Below are positions 19,926 through 29,417 of a stretch of DNA of 56,190 nt, piece after piece. The translations under genes were made by a program, and so were the position numbers. Source of the stretch: Okeania sp. SIO2B3 (GTDB lineage: Bacteria; Cyanobacteriota; Cyanobacteriia; Cyanobacteriales; Microcoleaceae); assembly GCF_010672525.1 (NCBI RefSeq), contig NZ_JAAHGH010000019.1, positions 50,304 through 106,493 of the forward strand, read 5' to 3'. The notes below the pieces were generated by a model, which ran no database searches, was not told the DNA's origin, and saw only the letters and a list, made by a program, of their open reading frames with translations. The first letter of the stretch is position 1. Every line of letters starts with the position of its first letter.

Positions 19926-20763
19926 TATCTGGTATATGTAAGGTCTCCAACAGCAAGAAGGTCAGGGGGTTGATAATAAATTCTAGTTCTTGTCCGTTAA
20001 GTAAACCTTGAAGTACACTTAATCTATCTTTGTTAGCAGTAGTAAAGTAGACTGTATAAAGAGGGTTACACACTACATTCGTCGTATAGTTGACTCCTCC
20101 CACACGGGCTGCTGTTTGGTCAAAGTGCTGCCAGGGACTGCTCAATAGTCCTGCTTCATAAATTTCGCTTTTTTCTGTCTCAAAAAAAGACTGGTTTTTG
20201 ATTAACAGATTGGACAAATGCCCTGCTGAAATGGAAATGCCCATATCCTCTAAAAACTCTAACAGTTTGCCTTGGGTCATATTCCCCCCATAGTACAAAC
20301 TTATGATTAAGCTTTTGATTCCAGGACCAAATTCTCCTTCATAACCTGGTGGTAATTCTGCCAAATAAGTTTTTCCCGCTGAAGGTGAGTAGTATTTTTG
20401 TTTCCGGAATAATACGTTATCAGTTCCCAAGGTAATATCTTGAATAATTACTTCTTCGTAACCTTTAAACTGTGCATCAATGGGCAGTAATTCCATCGGA
20501 TACTCTAATATTTCTTCTCTATCTATTTTGAGCTGAGATTTTTTATGGACTTTAGAATGGTTTTGAGGTAGCTTTCGTTCTTTTTCTGATGAGTAGTTGT
20601 GAGAAAATTCTCTTGGTTTTTTGGCTTTGATTTTGGGCTGTTGTTGTTCTCCCTTCAGACGGTTGTTTTCGTCTTTTAAACGTTGGTTTTCTTCTTGTAA
20701 CTCTTGGAGTTGTGTCTGTAATTGCTCTATCAGGTTCAGTAATACCTCTACTGTTTGAGACAA
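19909..20763 (-). pseudogene. IS66-like transposase, C-terminally truncated
   Basis: A 284-aa frame with an N-terminal coiled coil (LLNLIEQLQTQLQELQEENQ), a basic linker, and the IS66-type central region (GPGIKSLIISLYYGGNMTQGKLLEFLEDMGISISAGHLSNLL). It reaches WQHFDQTAARVGGVNY, the first DDE aspartate, but the C-terminal half with the other catalytic residues is missing. The frame ends in the dispersed repeat at 19869-19925. It is therefore inactive. Next to it lies a second transposase relic on the opposite strand. Confidence 0.8.
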
Positions 20764-20979
20764 GGATTTTTCTGCAATTTCTGTAGGGTTAATTGTTTGC
20801 AGGACTTGCTATACTAATTTTTGGCTATCATTTTTTTGTCTCATATTTCATATTTTATCACCAACTTTATTCTCCTGTGATTATTCTTTATACTTTATTC
20901 TTTTTTGTGATTGGGCCGATATTATCGATCGCGATTCTTGGTCTTGGCAGCTATCATAATTGCCTACCCCATCATATTG

Positions 20980-21525
20980 AGTGGATACAAAAAATTACCA
21001 TTTAAGACTGTATTAATGGATAGTTGGTATGGAACACAAAGGTTAATGGGATTGATAGATAATTTGAAAAAAACTTATTACTGTCCCTTAAAAATAAATC
21101 GCGCGCGTAGATGATACTGGTCGCGAGTGAAAAATATAAAAACATAGGAGAATTAAGTTGGAACTCCTCAGAAAAAATATCAGGTAAAATAATTAAAGTC
21201 AAAGGAATTCCTTTGAGGTCAAAAAGTTAAGTTCCATACGGGCTAATGTTTCTACCAACAGAACAGAATATATTGTCACTAATGACTTAAGTCAATCTTC
21301 GCTCTTATGCTGTAGAATTTGAATCTCAAACTAGATGGAAAATTGAAGAATTTCACAGAGAGATTAAGCAGTTAAAGGCAAGCGAATTTTGTCAATGTCG
21401 TCGAGCGCGATATTCAAAAAAATCACATAGCCTGTGCTATGTTAGTCTGGAATTTATTAAAAATATTAGCAGTGAAAATAGGAAAAACTATTTATCAAGT
21501 CAAACATGAATTACTCTCAGATTAG
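20980..21525 (+). pseudogene. IS4/IS701-type DDE transposase relic, frameshifted
   Basis: Successive frames read LPFKTVLMDSWYGT and YYCPLKINR, then VSTNRTEYIVTNDLSQ, WKIEEFHREIKQLK, FCQCRRAR and (shifted) HIACAMLVWNLL and TIYQVKHELLSD. This is the C-terminal half of a common cyanobacterial transposase, including DSWYGT and the WKIEEFHRE region, but stops and frameshifts break it at least three times. The N-terminal half is missing. Confidence 0.8.
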
Positions 21526-22451
21526 AGGTAAGGCAAAAGGCAGGAGGCAGAAGCGGTCAGACCCCGCGACGACGATAGTCGCAAGGGAATGCTGACCAAG
21601 AGAGGAAAGAAAAGGTTAGAAGGGAAAAGGTTTTTTGGTCGCGTAAGCGGAACGGAGTTCTATCACGCTATGATCCGGACATGATATTACACAAAACAGA
21701 AGTAGAAAATAGACTCAAACATAGACAGGTACAGGTTTTTACGTCAAAAAGGCATAAATCTTTGGTAATTAAGGATTTTAGCCATTTTTAAGGTATCGAC
21801 ATAATTCCCTTGTATAGACTGACTTTTAGGCATTTTTTATCCCAGAAAATGTCTAAGTACCATTAGGAAGACCGAGTCAGAAAAGGAATATGGAGGGAAG
21901 GAATATAGGAAAAAGATTGAAAAATACTCGCCACTTCCCTATCTACCAATCTCTTTTTAAATAGCTCTCAAATGGGTTCTATATACTATAGTATTATAGT
22001 TTTTGTTTACTATATGTGTAGCACTACGCAATTAGGGCGCGGACAATATATCAAATCAGTTGGCTTCTGAGTAATATAATTCTTGACATTAGTATGGGCA
22101 AACGGCCGTTTACCCCTACAATATTGACTTTTATTACTAAATATTGAATTATGCCAATGCTACCGGATTTGAGCTTACTATTCTTTCAAAGCTTCATGTA
22201 CTATACTTCGTTGTGCAGAATTTAGATTAGTAGTATAATATAAATTTAATAAAATAATGCCATATTAAAGATAAGAAAGAAGGAAAAGTAAAGAGTAAAT
22301 AAAGAAAAAAATGATATATATAGATAATTTTTAGGATCTAATCATCTCCTATTAGGTATAATTTTTAAAACTCCTTTTTAGAACATGATTTTTGATAATT
22401 AGTATAATAGTATGTACAATCAAATTATCCAACTTATGCAGGTAAAATGCG
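21526..22451. other. Intergenic repeat mosaic before the EAL gene
   Basis: No coding frame recognised. It contains a GC hairpin (ggtcag...ctgacc, 21550-21605), a CCGGACATGATAT motif (21675-21687), the 'tagctctcaaatgggttctata' repeat (21963-21985) and a GTAGGGGC-type palindrome (22091-22120). The last 150 bp are AT-rich and likely hold the promoter of the next gene. Confidence 0.5.
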
Positions 22452-24284
22452 ATGGATATTACTCAAAATTCTGTTAAAGATCCCATCTCTACCACAAAAA
22501 TTTTAGTTATTGAAGATGAACTTATTGTTGCGGAAAATATTGCAAGAAATCTTCGTAAATTAGGATATGAAGTAATTGGAATTGTAGACTCTGGTGAAGA
22601 AGCTATTCAAACTGCAACAAAAAAACATCCTAATTTAGTACTAATGGATATCATGCTTCAAGGGGATATGGATGGCATTGAAGCTGCTGGATATATTCGC
22701 TCTCAATTAAAAATACCTGTTGTTTATATGACTGCTTATGCAGATGATAATACATTAGGACGGGCAAAGTTAACCGAACCTTATGGATATCTAGTTAAGC
22801 CATTTAAACCTCAATCATTAAAAACTACAATTGAGATTGCCCTTCAGAAATATCAAAGTGAACAAGCTGTAGAGTCACGGTACATTCAGCAAATTGAAAC
22901 GGTAAAAAATCAACTTAATAAGTTAAGCGATCGAGAAAATTCAAATATTTTAAGTAATCGGCTGTTATTATCAGAGAAATTTGATAAAATTATTAATAAC
23001 ATCACAAATTCAAAAACACAATATTCTGGAAAAGAACAAAATTTTATACCAACTCTTCCTGTAATTTGTTTAGGTATAAATCGCTTCAAGCGCATTGATG
23101 ATTTAGGACATGATTGGAGTGATTTATTGATGACAAATATAGTTGAAAGGCTCAATAAATTTATTGGTAAAAACAGCGTTATAGCTCGCTTAAATACAGA
23201 TGAATTAGTGATTATCTTAGAATCACTTCATCAGAAGATAAAAATTACAGGTATAATTCAAAATATCCTACAGCAATTTGTCGAACCTTATGTATTAAAA
23301 CAACAAAAATTTTTGATGAGTGCTAATGCTGGAATTGCTCTTTATCCTATTGATGGAGAACAACTGGGGCAATTACTTTTAAAAGCCAGAAAGACCATGG
23401 AATATGCCAGAAAACAGGGCAATAATAAATATTATTTTGATAATGAAATAGGTAAAGATCAAAACAGCAATACTTTGCAGTTAGAGAATGATTTACATTC
23501 GGCACTATCAAGTAAACAATTTAAGATTTACTACCAACCAATAATTAATTTAAAAACAGGAAAAATTGTAGGTGCTGAAGCTCTACTGCGCTGGCAAAAA
23601 TCTGATGGTTCTATAATATTACCACAACAATTTTTACCCCTAGCAGAAGAAACAGGATTAATTGAACCAATAGGTGAATTTGTGTTGAAGACTGCTTGTG
23701 AAAATGTTAAAGCTTTGCAGGATATTGGGTTAGGAAAAATACGAGTAGGAGTCAATATATCTGCTTGCCAGTTAAATCAATTAGATTTACGTCAAAGATT
23801 AGTTAAAGTTCTCTTAAATAGCGGTCTAGCTCCTAATTATCTCGAGTTAGATTTTAATGAAAGTGTTTTGATTACAAATGAAACAAAGGCTGTACGATGT
23901 TTACATGGTTTAAAAAGTTTAGGTATTCAAATTTCTATAGATGATTTTGGTACAGGTTATTCTTCCTTAAGTTATCTGCAAAAATTCCCCATTGATAGTA
24001 TAAAAATCAATCAAAATTTTATTAGTAAAATTCATAGTAATCCTACTAACCAAGTTATTATATCAGCAATTATTTCGATGGCTCACAAACTAAATATGCG
24101 AGTTATTGCTGAAGGAGTTGAGACCGAAGAAGAATTGGCTTTTTTAGTTAAAAATCAGTGCGATGAACTTCAAGGTTATGTATTTCATCGTCCGTTACCT
24201 TTGGTAGAGTTTGCATCCTTAGCAGAGTCTTTAGCTAGTTGTCCTCAAATGATTAATGATTGGATACATGGAAAAGGGAAATGA
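22452..24284 (+). CDS. Response regulator with degenerate GGDEF and intact EAL domain (c-di-GMP phosphodiesterase)
   Basis: A 610-aa protein. The REC domain (about 15-135) has EDE, the phospho-acceptor Asp in LVLMDIML, and YLVKPFKP. A GGDEF-fold domain (about 190-340) has lost its active motif: the site reads ARLNTDELVII in place of GG(D/E)EF, so cyclase activity is not expected. The EAL domain (about 350-600) keeps the catalytic set: GAEALLRW, NISACQL, LDFNESVLI, IDDFGTGYSSL, IKINQNF, AEGVETEEE and LQGYVFHRPLP. I infer a phosphodiesterase gated by phosphorylation, with the GGDEF part possibly sensing GTP. No cognate histidine kinase is nearby. Confidence 0.93.
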   Translation: MDITQNSVKDPISTTKILVIEDELIVAENIARNLRKLGYEVIGIVDSGEEAIQTATKKHPNLVLMDIMLQGDMDGIEAAGYIRSQLKIPVVYMTAYADDNTLGRAKLTEPYGYLVKPFKPQSLKTTIEIALQKYQSEQAVESRYIQQIETVKNQLNKLSDRENSNILSNRLLLSEKFDKIINNITNSKTQYSGKEQNFIPTLPVICLGINRFKRIDDLGHDWSDLLMTNIVERLNKFIGKNSVIARLNTDELVIILESLHQKIKITGIIQNILQQFVEPYVLKQQKFLMSANAGIALYPIDGEQLGQLLLKARKTMEYARKQGNNKYYFDNEIGKDQNSNTLQLENDLHSALSSKQFKIYYQPIINLKTGKIVGAEALLRWQKSDGSIILPQQFLPLAEETGLIEPIGEFVLKTACENVKALQDIGLGKIRVGVNISACQLNQLDLRQRLVKVLLNSGLAPNYLELDFNESVLITNETKAVRCLHGLKSLGIQISIDDFGTGYSSLSYLQKFPIDSIKINQNFISKIHSNPTNQVIISAIISMAHKLNMRVIAEGVETEEELAFLVKNQCDELQGYVFHRPLPLVEFASLAESLASCPQMINDWIHGKGK

Positions 24285-24308
24285 AATAATATATCTATTA
24301 GTTATTAG

Positions 24309-24599
24309 TTAGTTATTAGTTTGATTTTCTGAAATAGGCATTATCTCCCAGTTATGTGCTTCTAGAATAGGTGCAATATCTATAACTGCTCGCTGCCGTA
24401 GAGCAATAACTTGTTTAATCTTACAAAGTCCTTCTAACTGAATTTTATCCATAGAGGTAGCTCTACTAATAGTTTCATTATTTTTGCAATATAAATATCC
24501 AGTAGCTTGATTACCAATACCTCGAAGGTGAAGATGATATAGTTGTAAATCTTGATAAAGAAAGTGATTTGGAGTAACAATAATTTGCATCTTGTTCAT
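24309..24599 (-). CDS. Small hypothetical protein
   Basis: A 96-aa protein I do not recognise, convergent with the EAL gene. It reads like a compact alpha/beta protein (MQIIVTPNHFLYQDLQLYHLHL ... IDIAPILEAHNWEIMPI) without signal or membrane segment. The first ATG (MNKMQ) or the one three codons later could be used. Composition matches the neighbours. Confidence 0.55.
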   Translation of the reverse strand: MNKMQIIVTPNHFLYQDLQLYHLHLRGIGNQATGYLYCKNNETISRATSMDKIQLEGLCKIKQVIALRQRAVIDIAPILEAHNWEIMPISENQTNN

Positions 24600-24689
24600 T
24601 AACTATAGAAGTTATACTTTAGTTATTCTAGAAAATTTCAAATCAATAAACAGGGTTCAAGAATTAAGAATTTAGAATTAAGAATTTAG

Positions 24690-24800
24690 AATTACCTCTT
24701 CTTATAAATAAAGAGGATTGGATCAAAGGATTTTTTCTTTTTTATCCATGAATGGAGAGGCTTTATACCTGAATTTTTCGGTAAAGTTTGAAGCTTTTTA
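24690..24800 (+). repeat. Family A MITE-like repeat, copy 3
   Basis: The order is 'aattacctcttc', 'aagaggattgga', 'tggagaggctttata' and 'tgaatttttcggtaa', the same layout as at 10800-10930. It is preceded by three tandem 'aagaatttagaatt' units. Confidence 0.6.
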
Positions 24801-24893
24801 TTTTAAGGAGAGGTAATGATTAATTGTTGAAGATTCATTTAGAATGGCTACATCTTCTATCAAGTTAGTTATTTTTTTGTCAACTCAATCTCA

Positions 24894-26204
24894 CTAAATA
24901 TCAATTTTTTTTTTATTTAAAGTAGAACGAATTTGTTGTATCAATTTTTCTTTATCTTTTTTGTTATTCAATATTTGCATTTGCAATTCAGAAATATCTG
25001 TATTTTTCTCCTCAAACTTTTCTTTATAGTTATTGACTGTATTTTTATCTTGATACAGATTTTCTTGAGAAATATCAGTACCTTTGCTACCTGGTGTAAC
25101 AGGAGGCAAATTTACTGCTGCTCGATCCAAGTTTGGTTGTTGAATTAATTTTTCTAACTCATCTAATGTTATCTCAGAACGTTGATTATTTTCTACTAGA
25201 GACTGAGCTGTTTGTTTACCAGTTTCAGCTAAATTGTTAAGTTCAGAAATTTTCATCATTAAGTTATTAGCTACTAAATTCATTTGACGACCTGCTTGTG
25301 AAGTTTCATTCACCAATTTTCCAATCTCGTTAGTAATATGACTAAAACCACCAAGTTCAGAATTTGAATGACCAGCAACAATGGCAGCTTGTATTGCCAA
25401 GTGTTTTGCTTGCTTACTAACTGTTTCAATTTGATGGGATGTAGAGTTAATTAGTTTGAGTTCATTGGTAAACAAATGACCAATATTGAAAATTTCATCC
25501 ATATTTTTGTTAATTTTTTGTACTCCTTCAAATGTTGCATAAAATGCTTTTTTTCCTTCCTGAGAAATAAAACCAGTAATTTCCTTCAGTCTGTGGTTCA
25601 GGTTATGAATTTGTTTTGATTGACTAATTAGGTCATTTTGCTGTATTTCTAATAACTTGTGTCTAGCCAAAATTTCTTGTTTTTGCGTTTGTAATGCTGC
25701 CGTATGTTGTTGGAGTTTTTGCTGTTTATGTTTTAGCTGAATCAAATAATTTTTAGCAGAACTTTTGTAGCGAGATAACTCATTATTTACTTCTCTAAGT
25801 AGATGGGATTGAGCCAGAATTAAAGTTTGAAAATTCAGTAAAAAATAAGTAGAAAAATTATTATTTTTTTTGTTTACAAATTTAATTACGAGTGGTTCAT
25901 AAACAGTTTCTTCAGAACGATTTAGTGCTATTTGTACAGCTAAATTAATTTTTTCTTCTTTAATCTTACCTACTTTTGGTAAGTAAATTTTATCTTGACC
26001 AATTTTGTAATTATCACCTACAAATCTTGCAGATTGCCTAGATTTTTTAGACTTAAACTTTGGAGGCTTAACCTTAATCCCTTTTCGTTTACCCTTGCAA
26101 CCATCAAAAAAGTTTTTGTAAGCTTGGTCTAAATCCTTGAGAGACTGTTGTAATGGAGTAGATGCGACTTCTTTTAACCAAACTAATTCTTGCGCATGCT
26201 TGAG
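24894..26204 (-). CDS. Chimeric frame: TnpB fragment fused to an MCP-like coiled-coil protein
   Basis: The minus-strand frame is open from a stop at 26205 down to 24894. Its first part reads AQELVWLKEVASTPLQQSL ... KFKSKKSRQSARFVGDN ... KIGQDKIYLPKVGKIK, clearly the middle of a TnpB. It then passes without a stop into NLAVQIALNRSEETVYEPLV, a coiled coil (ELSRYKSSAKNYLIQLKHKQ...), and a segment like the methyl-accepting chemotaxis signalling domain (SKQAKHLAIQAAIVAGHS, ITNEIGKLVNETSQAG). The only start codon in frame is TTG at 25745, inside the coiled coil, giving a 283-aa soluble protein. An insertion has replaced the N-terminal sensor part of the original gene. It may be dead or make the short form. 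Confidence 0.65.
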   Translation of the reverse strand, partial: LKHAQELVWLKEVASTPLQQSLKDLDQAYKNFFDGCKGKRKGIKVKPPKFKSKKSRQSARFVGDNYKIGQDKIYLPKVGKIKEEKINLAVQIALNRSEETVYEPLVIKFVNKKNNNFSTYFLLNFQTLILAQSHLLREVNNELSRYKSSAKNYLIQLKHKQQKLQQHTAALQTQKQEILARHKLLEIQQNDLISQSKQIHNLNHRLKEITGFISQEGKKAFYATFEGVQKINKNMDEIFNIGHLFTNELKLINSTSHQIETVSKQAKHLAIQAAIVAGHSNSELGGFSHITNEIGKLVNETSQAGRQMNLVANNLMMKISELNNLAETGKQTAQSLVENNQRSEITLDELEKLIQQPNLDRAAVNLPPVTPGSKGTDISQENLYQDKNTVNNYKEKFEEKNTDISELQMQILNNKKDKEKLIQQIRSTLNKKKIDI

Positions 26205-26433
26205 TTATGAATTGTTTAGTTAAGTCTACATAGCTAGGTTTATTTTGGCTGTTAGAGTATAGTTGATTGCAATGTGCTAATGTGCTATTCCAAACATATC
26301 TACAACAACCAAATAGTTGATTTAATTTGGTTATTTGAATGTGGTTTGGATAGATACGGTACTTGTATCTGGACTTCAATGTTTTTGGCGTGTTACTAAT
26401 ATTAAGTAATTTTATTATAGCACGGGTTGGCAT
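26104..26433 (-). pseudogene. tnpB: TnpB N-terminal fragment (IS200/IS605 type)
   Basis: From the ATG at 26433 the frame reads SRYKYRIYPNHIQITKLNQL, FGCCRYVWNSTLAHCNQLY and SYVDLTKQFITQ, a typical TnpB N-terminus. It then leaves the TnpB frame at about 26205, where the next frame continues TnpB with LKHAQELVWLKEV. The sequence there (ataactcaagcat) suggests loss of one copy of a 5-bp 'actca' duplication. The real TnpB continues in the chimeric frame listed above, and the catalytic RuvC part is absent. Confidence 0.8.
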
Positions 26434-26479
26434 TCATCCCGACGCTCCCCTACGGGAGAGCGCGGGTATAAATGCCAAC
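26426..26479. repeat. Imperfect hairpin at the left end of the IS200/IS605-type fragment
   Basis: The arms GTTGGCAT and ATGCCAAC enclose further pairs (cccg/cggg, cgctcccc/gggagagcg) around a 'tac' loop. Such structured ends are bound by TnpA in this element family. The tnpB ATG lies within it. Confidence 0.6.
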
Positions 26480-26587
26480 ATTAGATAAAATATACTCGAG
26501 TCAATTAATCTTGATTGCGAGAAAAATTTGCTGACTCTTCTTCTATAATGATAACTGATTCAAAAATTCTCAATTAATAGTTGATCT

Positions 26588-27592
26588 TCAAGTATCACTA
26601 ACATTATTTGTTACTATCTCTATAGGCTGTATTTCTTTAGATAAAGGTTTAATCTTATCTGGACTAAAATTTAGACTAGAAAACAAAGGTAAAATTTCCT
26701 TACTAAAAGCCTCAGCAGCTTTAGAGCGGTAGCGATTAGGATTATAAATAACCGATAATATTCTATTAACAACTATCTGATCTATTTTAGCCGTAGTCAA
26801 AACCCCAATTTGTAACTCCTTCTCAATAGCTGAAACAGAAACAAAAGCTACTCCTAAACCAGATTGAACAGCATTCTTAATTGCCTCAATTGAATTTAAT
26901 TCCATCTCCACTTTCAGACGGCGAGTATCAATACCACTACGGGATAATACCAGGTCAATAACCTTGCGAATAGTAGATTGAGAATCTAGAGTAATAAAAT
27001 TTAAGTGATACAAATCATCCTTTTGAATAGTCTCCTTTTCTGCCAAAGAATGAGAAACAGGCAAAATTAAAGCCAACTCATCCTCAGCATAAGGTATAAC
27101 TTCCAAAGACTCCTGTAACTCTGGAGGAACTTCACCCCCAACAATAGCTAAATCTATTTGTCCATTAGCCACACTCCAAGCGGTACGACGAGTAGAATGA
27201 ACGTGTAACTGCACAGCCACATCAGGATATTTTTGTCTAAACATCCCAATCATTCGGGGTAGTAAATAAGTACCAGTAGTTTGAGAAGCACCAACAATTA
27301 AAGTACCACCCTGAAGGTTTTGTAAATCCTCAATAGCTCGGCAAGTTTCTTGACACAAAGATAATATTTTCTCACCGTAAGTAAGTAGCAAATGACCAGC
27401 TTCAGTTAATTGTGCCCGGCGGCCACCCCGGTCAAATAAAGGTACATTCAACTGTCGCTCTAAATTTTGTACCTGTAAACTAACCGCTGGTTGAGAAACA
27501 AACAAACTATCGGCAGCTCGTTTAAAACTACCTTCAGCAGCGATCGCCTTGAGAATGCGTAATTGGTCTAGGGTGAAAGGAAGCTCAGACAT
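26588..27592 (-). CDS. rbcR: LysR-type transcriptional regulator RbcR
   Basis: A 334-aa protein from the ATG at 27592 ([16 protein letters not shown]); the longer frame adds a hydrophobic N-terminus foreign to the family. The winged-helix part reads [31 protein letters not shown] and is followed by [18 protein letters not shown]. The effector domain carries [25 protein letters not shown] and [24 protein letters not shown], which mark the RuBisCO regulator among cyanobacterial LysR proteins (CmpR, NdhR, RbcR). It is expected to control rbc genes in response to carbon status. It is divergent from the NnrU-thioredoxin pair, with a repeat-filled gap between. Confidence 0.93.
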   Translation of the reverse strand: MSELPFTLDQLRILKAIAAEGSFKRAADSLFVSQPAVSLQVQNLERQLNVPLFDRGGRRAQLTEAGHLLLTYGEKILSLCQETCRAIEDLQNLQGGTLIVGASQTTGTYLLPRMIGMFRQKYPDVAVQLHVHSTRRTAWSVANGQIDLAIVGGEVPPELQESLEVIPYAEDELALILPVSHSLAEKETIQKDDLYHLNFITLDSQSTIRKVIDLVLSRSGIDTRRLKVEMELNSIEAIKNAVQSGLGVAFVSVSAIEKELQIGVLTTAKIDQIVVNRILSVIYNPNRYRSKAAEAFSKEILPLFSSLNFSPDKIKPLSKEIQPIEIVTNNVSDT

Positions 27593-28286
27593 ATTGTTAA
27601 AGGAAAAAGAAATTGAGAGAATTAACGCCCAAAGGGTTAGCAAATGGGCAAATTACTTAATGGCCTTTGATTTGATTCGTTAGGTATTTCCAGAGCAAGT
27701 AGAGAGTGGGAAAATTTTAACAAGCTTGAATTTAGAGTGTTTTTCTGTCTTAAATTGGTTTTCATTTAAGTTACTTAATTTTATTAAATCAGGAAGAAAT
27801 TACAATTATCAAACAGGATTGGGTCGCGCAACCCCGCCTTTTAAGGCGATCGGGTTTTTGGAGCTTTTCTCAAATCCCCTACCTCCCCTCCTGGGAGGGG
27901 TTAGGGGTGGGTTAACTTCTGTACGGGCAAATGGCCATTCGCCCCTACTTCCCCTCCACGGTCGGGGCCCGCGGGTGGGTTGACTTCTGACTTCTGACTT
28001 CGTTAACTCCATACCCCATATCTTCAATCTTGTTCGTTAATCAAGCTCTGATTGTCCTGTTTAGATTAAACTGAATCAGGGACAAAAGTCCTTAAGACAG
28101 AGGTTGAGAGTTGAAGACCTTTGATTTCCAAATTCCTCAGTTAGGGAATCAATAATTTGAGAAAATCAAACTCCAAACTCACCGCATTTGCTTCCCCATT
28201 CCAGGGATTGGCATTACGTCCCTTCAGCATACTGCGGGACGATTCCTCCAAAAGTTAACTTTTATTATCAATTTCCCATAGTACCC
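27593..28286. other. Divergent intergenic region with palindromic repeats
   Basis: Between rbcR and the NnrU gene. It contains a CCCCTCCTGGGAGGGG unit (27888-27910), a GTACGGGC/GCCCCTAC palindrome (27921-27948) and a CCCCTCCACGGTCGGGG unit (27950-27975), side by side. The small open frames on both strands here consist of these repeats. Promoters for both flanking genes should lie in the outer parts. Confidence 0.6.
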
Positions 28287-29000
28287 ATGTCTAATGATTG
28301 GTTAACCCCTAGCCATTTTATTATGTTGGGGTTACTGCTAAGTTTTGCGATCGCTCATAGTGGTTTAGCAGCCCTCCGACTGTGGGCCGAAACCAAAATT
28401 GGTCCTAGACCCTATCGCATCTTATTTGCCCTGGTAAGTCTGCCACTAGCAGTAATTCTGATTATTTACTTTTTCAACCACCGTTACGATGGGTTACAGT
28501 TGTGGCAACTGCAAGGTGTCCCCATAGTTAAGCCTATAGTCTGGACACTATCAGCAATTTCATTTATCTTTCTCTATCCCTCTACATTCAACCTTTTAGA
28601 AATTGCTGCAATTCAAAAACCCCAAGTCCATCTCTATGAAACAGGGATTATTCGGATCACCCGCCATCCGCAAATGGTAGGCCAAGTAATTTGGTGTATT
28701 GCCCATACTCTTTGGTTAGGGACAAGTTTTACCCTAGTCACCTCTTTTGGCCTCATACTCCATCATTTGTTCGGTGTATGGCATGGGGATCGACGACTTC
28801 AACAGCGTTTTGGTGAATCTTTTGAAAAGTTAAAGTTTCGCACATCGGTTATGCCTTTTGTGGCTATTATTCAAGGACGTCAAACTCTACAGTTACAGGA
28901 GTTTTTCCGATGGGCCTATGTGGGAGTAGCTATTTTTATTTTTTTACTTTGGCAAGCTCATCCACTACTCATCCGTGCAACTGGGAGCGTAGACTGGTAG
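28287..29000 (+). CDS. NnrU-family integral membrane protein (Z-ISO-like)
   Basis: A 237-aa membrane protein starting at the ATG at 28287 (MSNDWLTP). About six hydrophobic segments are visible. Family marks are FAIAHSGLAALR near the N-terminus, RLYR-like RPYRILFALVS, TRHPQMVGQVIWCIAHTLW and the loop HGDRRLQQRFG. NnrU-family members include plant and cyanobacterial 15-cis-zeta-carotene isomerases, haem-dependent enzymes of carotenoid synthesis; histidines that could ligate haem are present. The isomerase role is plausible but not shown by the sequence alone. A thioredoxin gene starts 30 bp downstream, so the two are likely co-transcribed. Confidence 0.85.
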   Translation: MSNDWLTPSHFIMLGLLLSFAIAHSGLAALRLWAETKIGPRPYRILFALVSLPLAVILIIYFFNHRYDGLQLWQLQGVPIVKPIVWTLSAISFIFLYPSTFNLLEIAAIQKPQVHLYETGIIRITRHPQMVGQVIWCIAHTLWLGTSFTLVTSFGLILHHLFGVWHGDRRLQQRFGESFEKLKFRTSVMPFVAIIQGRQTLQLQEFFRWAYVGVAIFIFLLWQAHPLLIRATGSVDW

Positions 29001-29030
29001 CATGATCCCAGGATATAAAAATTTAATTTA

Positions 29031-29417
29031 ATGTCACATCGATCAGCCATGCTTTTGTCAGTTAACGAAAAAACTTTTAAAAAAGAGGTGTTAGATACTT
29101 CTAACCCAGTTTTAGTAAATTTTTGGGCACCTTGGTGTGGCCTGTGTAAAATGATTGTCCCCCAATTAATTCAATTTCAGTCTGAGTGGAATGGCCGCTT
29201 AAAGCTGGTGGGGGTGAATGCTGATGAAAGTTTAAAGCTTGCTAGTAAATATCAACTCAGAACCTTGCCTACCCTAATCTTATTTGAAAATGGCCAAATA
29301 GTGACTCGAGTGGATCATTTTCAGGCACGGGAAGATTTTCTACGGACATTAGATGCTTTTATGACCAGTTACCAAAAAACTCGCCTAACTCGACTTTTGG
29401 AACCTCAGTTAATGTAA
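29031..29417 (+). CDS. Thioredoxin-fold protein with WCGLC active site
   Basis: A 128-aa thioredoxin. The core reads NPVLVNFWAPWCGLCKMIVPQL, then VNADESLKLASKYQLRTLPTLILFENGQ with the cis-proline (TLPT). The active site is CGLC where classical thioredoxins have CGPC, so its redox potential may differ. It has a C-terminal extension of about 20 residues (SYQKTRLTRLLEPQ). The start is ATG 29031 or the ATG six codons later. It follows the NnrU gene closely, which suggests a shared transcript. Confidence 0.9.
   Translation: MSHRSAMLLSVNEKTFKKEVLDTSNPVLVNFWAPWCGLCKMIVPQLIQFQSEWNGRLKLVGVNADESLKLASKYQLRTLPTLILFENGQIVTRVDHFQAREDFLRTLDAFMTSYQKTRLTRLLEPQLM

Noticed and set aside
20793-21005. 70-codon hydrophobic open frame before the IS701-type relic
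   Set aside because: Overlaps the relic in another frame and looks like AT-rich chance sequence; not a credible membrane peptide.
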